A stretch of 64,000 nt of DNA from positions 248,001 through 312,000 of the forward strand of contig NW_027480449.1 of assembly GCF_051401765.1 (NCBI RefSeq), in the 5' to 3' direction. Shown here in pieces: positions 1 to 8,810 of this stretch. Position numbers and translations under genes: made by a program. This DNA is from Calliopsis andreniformis (lineage: Eukaryota > Arthropoda > Insecta > Hymenoptera > Andrenidae). Below the pieces are notes generated by a model. That model ran no database searches, had not been told where the DNA came from, and saw nothing but the letters and a program-made list of their open reading frames with translations. Every line of letters begins with the position of its first letter. Position 1 is the first letter of the stretch.

Positions 1-2
1 CT

Positions 3-3000
3 CCTGACACTGCTCCTGATACTGACACTGGCACTGCTACTGACCATGCTGCTGACACTGACACTGCTGCCGATCCTGACAATGCTCCTGACACTGCTCC
101 AGCCATTGACACTGACACTGCACCTGACACTACTCCTGAAATAGCTGCTGTCACTGACACTTCTCCTGTCACTGCTCCTGACACTGACGGTGCTGCTGAT
201 CCTGAGAATGCTCCTCACACTGCTCCTGACACTGACACTGCTCCTGGCACTGCTGCTGGCACTTGCACTGCTGCTGATCCTGAGAATACCCCTGAATCTG
301 CTCCTCACACTGGCACTGCTACTGACCATGCTCCTGACACTGACACTGCCACTGACACTGCCCCTGACCCTGCTCCTGACACTGCTCCTGGCACTGACAC
401 TGCTCCTGACACTGCTCCTGACGCTGCACCTGACTCTGACACTTGTCCTGACACTGCTCCTGAAGCTGACACTGGTCCTGACACTGCTCCTGACACTGAC
501 ACTGCTGCTGATACTGTCAATGCTCCTGACACGGCTCCTGACACAGACACTGCTCCTGACACTGCTCCCGACACTGACACTGCTCCTGATAGTGCTCCTG
601 ACACTGGTCCTGACACTGACGCTTGTCCTGACACTGCTCCTGAAACTGACACAGGTCCTGACACTGCTCCTGACAGAGACACTGCCCCTCACACTGCTCC
701 TGACTCTGACACTGCACCTGAGAATGCTCCTGACACTGACGCTGCACCCGACACTGCTCCTGACGCTGCACCTGACACTGCTCCTGACACTGACACTGCT
801 CCTGACACTGCTCCTGACACTGACAGTGCTCCTGACACTGCTCCTGACACTGACACTAACACACCTCCTGGCACTGCTCCTGACACTGACACTGGTCCTG
901 TCACTGACACTGCTCCTCACACTGCTCCTGACACTGACACTGCTCCTCACACTGCTCCTGACACTGACACTGCACCTGAGAATGCTCCTGACACTGACGC
1001 TGCACCTGACACTGCTCCTGTCACTGCTCCTGACAATGACACTGGCACTGACACAGCTCCAGCCACTGACACTGCTCCTGTCGCTGCTCCTGGCACTGAC
1101 ACTGACCCCGACACTGCTCCTGTCTCTGTCACTGACCCTGACACGGCTCCTGACACTGACCCTGCTCCTGACACTGCTCCTGAAACTGCTCCAGACACTG
1201 ACACAGCTCCTAACACGGCTTCTGACGCTGACACTACCCCTGACACTGTTCCTAACATTGCAGCTGTCACTGGCACTGCTCCTGACACTGGCACTGGACC
1301 TGACACTGCTCCTGACACTGACACTGCTCCTGCCACTGTTCCTGACACTGCTGCTCACAAAGACACTGCTCCTGACACTGACACTGGCACTGACACAGCT
1401 CCAGACACTGACACTGCTCCTGTCGCTGCTCCTGACACTGACACTGACCCCGACACTGCTCCTGTCTCTGACACTGACCCTGACACTGCTCCTGACACAG
1501 CTCCTGACACTTACACTGCTCCTGACACTGCTCCTGACACTGCTCCTGACTCTGACACTGCTCCTGACACTGCTCCTGATACTGACACTGGCACTGCTAC
1601 TGACCATGCTGCTGACACTGACACTGCTGCTGATCCTGACAATGCTCCTGACACTGCTCCAGCCACTGACACTGACACTGCACCTGACACTACTCCTGAA
1701 ATAGCTGCTGTCACTGACACTTCTCCTGTCACTGCTCCTGACACTGACGGTGCTGCTGATCCTGAGAATGCTCCTGACACTGCTCCTGACACTGACTCTG
1801 CTCCTGACACTGCTGCTGACACTGGCACAGCTGCTGTTCCTGAGAATACCCCTGAACCTGCTCCTCACACTGGCACTGCTACTGACCATGCTCCTGACAC
1901 TGACAGTGCTGCTGATCCTGACAATGTTCCTGACACTGCTCCTGACACTGCTCCTGACACTGACACTGGCACTGACACAGCTCCAGACACTGACACTGCT
2001 CCTGTCGCTGCTCCTGACACTGACACTGACCCCGACACTGCTCCTGTCTCTGACACTGACACTGACACTGCTCCTCACACTGCTCCTGGCACTGACACTG
2101 CTCCTCACACTGCTCCTGACACTGACACTGCACCTGAGAATGATCCTAACACTGACGCTGCACCTGACACTGCTCCTGTCACTGCTCCTGACACTGACCC
2201 TGACACTGCTCCTGACACTGACTCTGCTCCTGACACTGACACTGCCACTGACACTGCCCCTGACCCTGCTCCTGACACTGCTCCTGGCACTGACACTGCC
2301 CCTGACACTGCTCCTGACGCTGCACCTGACACTGACACTGCTCGTCACACTGCTCCTGACACTGACACTGCTCGTCACACTGCTCCTGACACTGACACTG
2401 GTCCTCACACTGCTCCTGACACCGACACTTGTCCTGACACTGCTCCTGAATCTGACACTGGTCCTGACACTGCTCCTGACACTGACAGTGCTCCTCACAC
2501 TGCTCCTGACACTGACACTGACATACCTCCTGGCACAGCTCCTGACACTGACACAGGTCCTGTCACTGACACTGCTCCTCACACTGCTCCTGACACTGAC
2601 ACTGCTCCTCACACTGCTCCTGACACTGACACTGCACCTGAGAATGCTCCTGACACTGACGCTGCACCTGACACTGCTCCTGTCACTGCTCCTGACACTG
2701 ACACTGACACTGGTCCTGTCACTGACACTGCTCCTCACACTGCTCCTGACACCGACACTTGTCCTGACACTGCTCCTGAATCTGACACTGGTCCTGACAC
2801 TGCTCCTGACACTGATACTGCTCCTCACACTGCTCCTGACAGTGACACTGCACCTGAGAATGCTCCTGACACTGACGCTGCACCTGACACTGCTCCTGTC
2901 ACTGCTCCTGACACTGACACTGCTCCTGACACTGACACTGCTCCAGACACTGGTCCTGACACTGCTCCTGACGCTGACACTGCTCCTGACACTGCTCCTG

Positions 3001-6000
3001 ACACTGACACTGCTGCTGATCCTGACAATGCTCCTGACGCTGCTCCTGACACAGATCCTGACACTGACACTGCTCCTGGCACTGACAGTGCTTCTGACAC
3101 TGCTCCTGACATAGACACTGCTCCAGACACTGCTCCTGATACTGACACTGCTCCTGACACTGCTCCTGACACTGACACTGCTCCTCACACTGCTCCTGGC
3201 ACTGACACTGCTGCTGACACTGCTCCTAACACAGACACTGCTGCTGATACTGTCAATGCTCCTGACACGGCTCCTGACACAGACACTGCTCCTGACACTG
3301 CTCCCGACACTGACACTGCTCCTGATACTGCTCCTGACACTGGTCCTGACACTGACGCTTGTCCTGACACTGCTCCTGAAACTGACACAGGTCCTGACAC
3401 TGCTCCTGACAGAGACACTGCCCCTCACACTGCTCCTGACTCTGACACTGCACCTGAGAATGCTCCTGACACTGACGCTGCACCCGACACTGCTCCTGAC
3501 GCTGCACCTGACACTGCTCCTGACACAGGCACTGCTCCTGATAATGCCACTGACCTGGCTCCTGACCCTGCTCCTGACACTGCTCCTGACACTGACACTG
3601 CTCCTGACACTGCTCCTGACACTGACAGTGCTCCTGACACTGCTCCTGACACTGACACTAACACACCTCCTGGCACTGCTCCTGACACTGACACTGGTCC
3701 TGTCACTGACACTGCTCCTCACACTGCTCCTGACACTGACACTGCACCTGAGAATGCTCCTGACACTGACGCTGCACCTGACACTGCTCCTGTCACTGCT
3801 CCTGACACTGACACTGGCACTGACACAGCTCCAGCCACTGACACTGCTCCTGTCGCTGCTCCTGGCACTGACACTGACCCTGACACTGCTCCTGACACAG
3901 CTCCTGACACTGACGCTGCTCCTGACACTGCTCCTGACACTGCTCCTGACTCTGACACTGCTCCTGACACTGCTCCTGATACTGACACTGGCACTGCTAC
4001 TGACCATGCTGCTGACACTGACACAGCTGCTGATCCTGACAATGCTCCTGACACTGCTCCAGCCACTGACACTGACACTGCACCTGACACTACTCCTGAA
4101 ATAGCTGCTGTCACTGACACTTCTCCTGTCACTGCTACTGACACTGACGGTGCTGCTGATCCTGAGAATGCTCCTGACACTGCTCCTGACACTGACACTG
4201 CTCCTGACACTGCTGCTGACACTGGCACTGCTGCTATTCCTGAGAATGCCTGTGAATCTGCTCCTCACACTGACACTGCTCCTGACACTGCACCTGACAC
4301 TGACACTGCTCCTCACACTGCTACTGACACTGACTCTGCTCCTGACGCTGCTCCTGACACTGACACTGTCACTGCTCCTGACACTGACTCTGCTTCTGAC
4401 ACTGCTACTGACACTGACACTGCTCCTGATACTGACACTGACACTGCTCCTCACACTGCTCCTGACACTGCTCCTGACACTGACACTGCTCCAGCCACTG
4501 ACACTGCTCCTGTCACTGACACTGCTCCTGTCACTGACACTGCTCGCCACACTGCTCCTAACACTGACACAGCTCCTGTCACTCCTCCTGACACAGGCAC
4601 TGATGGTGATCCTGGCAATGCTCCCTACACAGCTCCTGACATTGGCACTGGTCCTGACTCTGCTCCTGACACTGACACTGCCACTGACACTGCCCCTGAC
4701 CCTGCTCCTGACACTGCTCCTGGCACTAACACTGCCCCTGACACTGCTCCTGACGCTGCACCTGACACTGACACATGTCCTGACACTGCTCCTGACACTG
4801 ACACTGGTCCTGTCACTGACACTGCTCCTCACACTGCTCCTGACACTGACACTGCACCTGAGAATGCTCCTGACACTGACGCTGCACCTGACACTGCTCC
4901 TGTCACTGCTCCTGACACTGACACTGGCACTGACACAGCTCCAGCCACTGACACTGCTCCTGTCGCTGCTCCTGGCACTGACACTGACCCTGACACTGCT
5001 CCTGACACAGCTCCTGACACTGACACTGCTCCTGACACTGCTCCTGACACTGCTCCTGACTCTGACACTGCTCCTGACACTGCTCCTGATACTGACACTG
5101 GCACTGCTACTGACCATGCTGCTGACACTGACACAGCTGCTGATCCTGACAATGCTCCTGACACTGCTCCAGCCACTGACACTGACACTGCACCTGACAC
5201 TACTCCTGAAATAGCTGCTGTCACTGACACTTCTCCTGTCACTGCTACTGACACTGACGGTGCTGCTGATCCTGAGAATGCTCCTGACACTGCTCCTGAC
5301 ACTGACACTGCTCCTGACACTGCTGCTGACACTGGCACTGCTGCTATTCCTGAGAATGCCCGTGAATCTGCTCCTCACACTGACACTGCTCCTGACACTG
5401 CACCTGACACTGACACTGCTCCTCACACTGCTACTGACACTGACTCTGCTCCTGACGCTGCTCCTGACACTGACACTGTCACTGCTCCTGACACTGACTC
5501 TGCTTCTGACACTGCTACTGACACTGACACTGCTCCTGATACTGACACTGACACTGCTCCTCACACTGCTCCTGACACTGCTCCTGACACTGACACTGCT
5601 CCAGCCACTGACACTGCTCCTGTCACTGACACTGCTCCTGTCACTGACACTGCTCGCCACACTGCTCCTAACACTGACACAGCTCCTGTCACTCCTCCTG
5701 ACACAGGCACTGATGGTGATCCTGGCAATGCTCCCTACACAGCTCCTGACATTGGCACTGGTCCTGACTCTGCTCCTGACACTGACACTGCCACTGACAC
5801 TGCCCCTGACCCTGCTCCTGACACTGCTCCTGGCACTAACACTGCCCCTGACACTGCTCCTGACGCTGCACCTGACACTGACACATGTCCTGACACTGCT
5901 CCTGACACTGACACTGCTCGTCACACTGCTCCTGACACTGACACTGGTCCTGTCACTGACACTGCTCCTCACACTGCTCCTGACACCGACACTTGTCCTG

Positions 6001-8072
6001 ACACTGCTCCTGAATCTGACACTGGTCCTGACACTGCTCCTGACACTGACAGTGCTCCTCACACTGCTCCTGACACTGACACTGACACACCTCCTGGCAC
6101 TGCTCCTGACACTGACACAGGTCCTGTCACTGACACTGCTCCTCACACTGCTCCTGACACTGACACTGCTCCTCACACTGCTCCTGACACTGACACTGCA
6201 CCTGAGAATGATCCTGACACTGACGCTGCACCTGACACTGCTCCTGTCACTGCTCCTGACACTGACCCTGACACTGCTCCTGACACTGACTCTGCTCCTG
6301 ACACTGACACTGCCACTGACACTGCCCCTGACCCTGCTCCTGACACTGCTCCTGGCACTGACACTGCCCCTGACACTGCTCCTGACGCTGCACCTGACAC
6401 TGACACTGCTCGTCACACTGCTCCTGACACTGACACTGCTCGTCACACTGCTCCTGACACTGACACTGGTCCTCACACTGCTCCTGACACCGACACTTGT
6501 CCTGACACTGCTCCTGAATCTGACACTGGTCCTGACACTGCTCCTGACACTGACAGTGCTCCTCACACTGCTCCTGACACTGACACTGACACACCTCCTG
6601 GCACAGCTCCTGACACTGACACAGGTCCTGTCACTGACACTTCTCCTCACACTGCTCCTGACACTGACACTGCTCCTCACACTGCTCCTGACACTGACAC
6701 TGCACCTGAGAATGCTCCTGACACTGACGCTGCACCTGACACTGCTCCTGTCACTGCTCCTGACACTGACACTGACACTGGTCCTGTCACTGACACTGCT
6801 CCTCACACTGCTCCTGACACCGACACTTGTCCTGACACTGCTCCTGAATCTGACACTGGTCCTGACACTGCTCCTGACACTGATACTGCTCCTCACACTG
6901 CTCCTGACACTGACACTGCACCTGAGAATGCTCCTGACACTGACGCTGCACCTGACACTGCTCCTGTCACTGCTCCTGACACTGACACTGCTACTGACAC
7001 TGACACTGCTCCAGACACTGGTCCTGACACTGCTCCTGACGCTGACACTGCTCCTGACACTGCTCCTGACACTGACACTGCTGCTGATCCTGACAATGCT
7101 CCTGACGCTGCTCCTGACACAGATCCTGACACTGACACTGCTCCTGGCACTGACAGTGCTTCTGACACTGCTCCTGACATAGACACTGCTCCAGACACTG
7201 CTCCTGATACTGACACTGCTCCTGACACTGCTCCTGACACTGACACTGCTCCTCACACTGCTCCTGGCACTGACACTGCTGCTGACACTGCTCCTAACAC
7301 AGACACTGCTGCTGATACTGTCAATGCTCCTGACACGGCTCCTGACACAGACACTGCTCCTGACACTGCTCCCGACACTGACACTGCTCCTGATACTGCT
7401 CCTGACACTGGTCCTGACACTGACGCTTCTCCTGACACTGCTCCTGAAACTGACACAGGTCCTGACACTGCTCCTGACAGAGACACTGCCCCTCACACTG
7501 CTCCTGACTCTGACACTGCACCTGAGAATGATCCTGACACTGACGCTGCACCCGGCACTGCTCCTGACGCTGCACCTGACACTGCTCCTGACACAGGCAC
7601 TGCTCCTGATACTGCCACTGACACTGCTCCTGACCCTGCTCCTGACACTGCTCCTGACACTGACACTGCTCCTGACACTGCTCCTGACACTGACAGTGCT
7701 CCTGGCACTGCTCCTGACACTGACACTGGTCCTGTCACTGACACTGCTCGTCACACTGCTCCTGACACTGACACTGCTCCTCACACTGCTCCTGACACTG
7801 ACACTGCTCCTCACACTGCTCCTGACACTGACACTGCTCCTGACACTGCTGCTGACACTGACACTGCTCCTGACACTGACACTGCTCCGCATACTGCTCC
7901 TGGCACTGACACTGCTGCTGACACTGCTCCTAACACAGACACTGCTGCTGATACTGACAATGCTCCTGACACTGCTCCTGACACAGCTCCTGACACTGAC
8001 ACTGCTCCTCCCACAGTTCCTGACACTGCTGCTCACACTGACACTGCTCCTGTCACTGGCCACTGCTCCTGA
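3..8072 (+). CDS. Candidate giant Asp/Thr/Ala/Pro repeat protein, segment 1 (5' partial)
   Basis: The frame is open from base 3 to the TGA at 8070-8072, 2,689 codons, with no in-frame ATG, so any start lies upstream of the window. The reading is a low-complexity polymer of APDT and DT units with occasional APEN, APHT, APGT, APVT, AADP and PEIAAVTDTSP modules. It contains no Phe, Trp, Gln or Met that I can see and almost no Lys or Arg. It ends in V-T-G-H-C-S because one extra C near 8059-8061 (GGCC where related copies have GGC) knocks the frame out. The APDT reading itself continues one phase over. I recognise no domain, signal peptide or catalytic motif. An extracellular, disordered, possibly O-glycosylated or cation-binding role would fit the composition but is only inference. 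The alternative is a non-coding satellite with fortuitously stop-free codons. Confidence 0.35.
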   Translation, partial: PDTAPDTDTGTATDHAADTDTAADPDNAPDTAPAIDTDTAPDTTPEIAAVTDTSPVTAPDTDGAADPENAPHTAPDTDTAPGTAAGTCTAADPENTPESAPHTGTATDHAPDTDTATDTAPDPAPDTAPGTDTAPDTAPDAAPDSDTCPDTAPEADTGPDTAPDTDTAADTVNAPDTAPDTDTAPDTAPDTDTAPDSAPDTGPDTDACPDTAPETDTGPDTAPDRDTAPHTAPDSDTAPENAPDTDAAPDTAPDAAPDTAPDTDTAPDTAPDTDSAPDTAPDTDTNTPPGTAPDTDTGPVTDTAPHTAPDTDTAPHTAPDTDTAPENAPDTDAAPDTAPVTAPDNDTGTDTAPATDTAPVAAPGTDTDPDTAPVSVTDPDTAPDTDPAPDTAPETAPDTDTAPNTASDADTTPDTVPNIAAVTGTAPDTGTGPDTAPDTDTAPATVPDTAAHKDTAPDTDTGTDTAPDTDTAPVAAPDTDTDPDTAPVSDTDPDTAPDTAPDTYTAPDTAPDTAPDSDTAPDTAPDTDTGTATDHAADTDTAADPDNAPDTAPATDTDTAPDTTPEIAAVTDTSPVTAPDTDGAADPENAPDTAPDTDSAPDTAADTGTAAVPENTPEPAPHTGTATDHAPDTDSAADPDNVPDTAPDTAPDTDTGTDTAPDTDTAPVAAPDTDTDPDTAPVSDTDTDTAPHTAPGTDTAPHTAPDTDTAPENDPNTDAAPDTAPVTAPDTDPDTAPDTDSAPDTDTATDTAPDPAPDTAPGTDTAPDTAPDAAPDTDTARHTAPDTDTARHTAPDTDTGPHTAPDTDTCPDTAPESDTGPDTAPDTDSAPHTAPDTDTDIPPGTAPDTDTGPVTDTAPHTAPDTDTAPHTAPDTDTAPENAPDTDAAPDTAPVTAPDTDTDTGPVTDTAPHTAPDTDTCPDTAPESDTGPDTAPDTDTAPHTAPDSDTAPENAPDTDAAPDTAPVTAPDTDTAPDTDTAPDTGPDTAPDADTAPDTAPDTDTAADPDNAPDAAPDTDPDTDTAPGTDSASDTAPDIDTAPDTAPDTDTAPDTAPDTDTAPHTAPGTDTAADTAPNTDTAADTVNAPDTAPDTDTAPDTAPDTDTAPDTAPDTGPDTDACPDTAPETDTGPDTAPDRDTAPHTAPDSDTAPENAPDTDAAPDTAPDAAPDTAPDTGTAPDNATDLAPDPAPDTAPDTDTAPDTAPDTDSAPDTAPDTDTNTPPGTAPDTDTGPVTDTAPHTAPDTDTAPENAPDTDAAPDTAPVTAPDTDTGTDTAPATDTAPVAAPGTDTDPDTAPDTAPDTDAAPDTAPDTAPDSDTAPDTAPDTDTGTATDHAADTDTAADPDNAPDTAPATDTDTAPDTTPEIAAVTDTSPVTATDTDGAADPENAPDTAPDTDTAPDTAADTGTAAIPENACESAPHTDTAPDTAPDTDTAPHTATDTDSAPDAAPDTDTVTAPDTDSASDTATDTDTAPDTDTDTAPHTAPDTAPDTDTAPATDTAPVTDTAPVTDTARHTAPNTDTAPVTPPDTGTDGDPGNAPYTAPDIGTGPDSAPDTDTATDTAPDPAPDTAPGTNTAPDTAPDAAPDTDTCPDTAPDTDTGPVTDTAPHTAPDTDTAPENAPDTDAAPDTAPVTAPDTDTGTDTAPATDTAPVAAPGTDTDPDTAPDTAPDTDTAPDTAPDTAPDSDTAPDTAPDTDTGTATDHAADTDTAADPDNAPDTAPATDTDTAPDTTPEIAAVTDTSPVTATDTDGAADPENAPDTAPDTDTAPDTAADTGTAAIPENARESAPHTDTAPDTAPDTDTAPHTATDTDSAPDAAPDTDTVTAPDTDSASDTATDTDTAPDTDTDTAPHTAPDTAPDTDTAPATDTAPVTDTAPVTDTARHTAPNTDTAPVTPPDTGTDGDPGNAPYTAPDIGTGPDSAPDTDTATDTAPDPAPDTAPGTNTAPDTAPDAAPDTDTCPDTAPDTDTARHTAPDTDTGPVTDTAPHTAPDTDTCPDTAPESDTGPDTAPDTDSAPHTAPDTDTDTPPGTAPDTDTGPVTDTAPHTAPDTDTAPHTAPDTDTAPENDPDTDAAPDTAPVTAPDTDPDTAPDTDSAPDTDTATDTAPDPAPDTAPGTDTAPDTAPDAAPDTDTARHTAPDTDTARHTAPDTDTGPHTAPDTDTCPDTAPESDTGPDTAPDTDSAPHTAPDTDTDTPPGTAPDTDTGPVTDTSPHTAPDTDTAPHTAPDTDTAPENAPDTDAAPDTAPVTAPDTDTDTGPVTDTAPHTAPDTDTCPDTAPESDTGPDTAPDTDTAPHTAPDTDTAPENAPDTDAAPDTAPVTAPDTDTATDTDTAPDTGPDTAPDADTAPDTAPDTDTAADPDNAPDAAPDTDPDTDTAPGTDSASDTAPDIDTAPDTAPDTDTAPDTAPDTDTAPHTAPGTDTAADTAPNTDTAADTVNAPDTAPDTDTAPDTAPDTDTAPDTAPDTGPDTDASPDTAPETDTGPDTAPDRDTAPHTAPDSDTAPENDPDTDAAPGTAPDAAPDTAPDTGTAPDTATDTAPDPAPDTAPDTDTAPDTAPDTDSAPGTAPDTDTGPVTDTARHTAPDTDTAPHTAPDTDTAPHTAPDTDTAPDTAADTDTAPDTDTAPHTAPGTDTAADTAPNTDTAADTDNAPDTAPDTAPDTDTAPPTVPDTAAHTDTAPVTGHCS
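3680..5920. repeat. Tandem 1,110-bp higher-order repeat, two copies
   Basis: The word order around 4150-4810 recurs at 5260-5920, and the minus-strand reading 3719-4228 recurs at 4829-5338, both at an offset of 1,110 bp. The pair differs by very few bases, one being GCCTGTGAA against GCCCGTGAA near 4250/5360. Ends are approximate because the lattice hides breakpoints. Confidence 0.8.
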
Positions 8073-8810
8073 TACAGACACTGCTGGTGATCCTGACAAT
8101 GTTCCTGACACTGCTCCTGACACTGCTCCTGACACTGACACTGGCACTGACACAGCTCCAGACACTGGCACTGCTCCTGTCGCTGCTCCTGACACAGACA
8201 CTGACCCCGACACTGCTCCTGTCTCTGACACTGATCCCGACACTGCTCCTGACACAGCTCCTGACACTGACACTGCTCCTGACACTGCTCCTGACACTGC
8301 TCCTGACTCTGACACTGCTCCTGACACTGCTCCTGATACTGACACTGGCACTGCTACTGACCATGCTGCTGACACTGACACTGCTGCCGATCCTGACAAT
8401 GCTCCTGACACTGCTCCAGCCACTGACACTGACACTGCACCTGACACTACTCCTGAAATAGCTGCTGTCACTGACACTTCTCCTGTCACTGCTCCTGACA
8501 CTGACGGTGCTGCTGATCCTGAGAATGCTCCTCACACTACTCCTGACACTGACACTGCTCCTGGCACTGCTGCTGGCACTGGCACTGCTGCTGATCCTGA
8601 GAATACCCCTGAATCTGCTCCTCACACTGGCACTGCTACTGACCATGCTCCTGACACTGACACTGCCACTGACACTGCCCCTGACCCTGCTCCTGACACT
8701 GCTCCTGGCACTGACACTGCTCCTGACACTGCTCCTGACGCTGCACCTGACTCTGACACTTGTCCTGACACTGCTCCTGAAGCTGACACTGGTCCTGACA
8801 CTGCTCCTGA
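6220..8810. repeat. Core block repeated at offsets 7,279 and (its 3' part) 33,722 bp
   Basis: Words at 6247, 7182, 7324, 8087 and 8507 recur 7,279 bp later (13526, 14461, 14603, 15366, 15786). Those from about 7253 onward also recur 33,722 bp later (40975, 41046, 41809, 42229). The block carries the GGCC insertion. In the copy near 16090 about 800 bp, including the Leu-rich cassette, is missing, so the downstream offset drops to 6,481 bp. Confidence 0.83.

Noticed and set aside
190..1704. Leu/Thr-rich ORFs on the + strand (for example 190-1704, 1750-3114, 5260-7182) as membrane proteins
   Set aside because: They are the +1 phase of the same repeat, start at ATG words of the lattice and stop only at ATAG. 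A uniform LLTLLLTLTL polymer has no loops, charges or signal organisation of a membrane protein.
7324..8058. Leu-rich N-terminus of the 7324, 14603 and 41046 frames as a signal or anchor domain
   Set aside because: The 245 residues are the out-of-phase reading of ordinary repeat units. The same DNA is APDT phase in the preceding frame, so the association is created by the GGCC insertion.
8059..8072. Programmed +1 ribosomal frameshift joining segments 1 and 2
   Set aside because: No slippery heptamer, rare-codon pause or downstream structure stands out from the repeat background, and sister modules without the insertion read through. An inherited indel is simpler.
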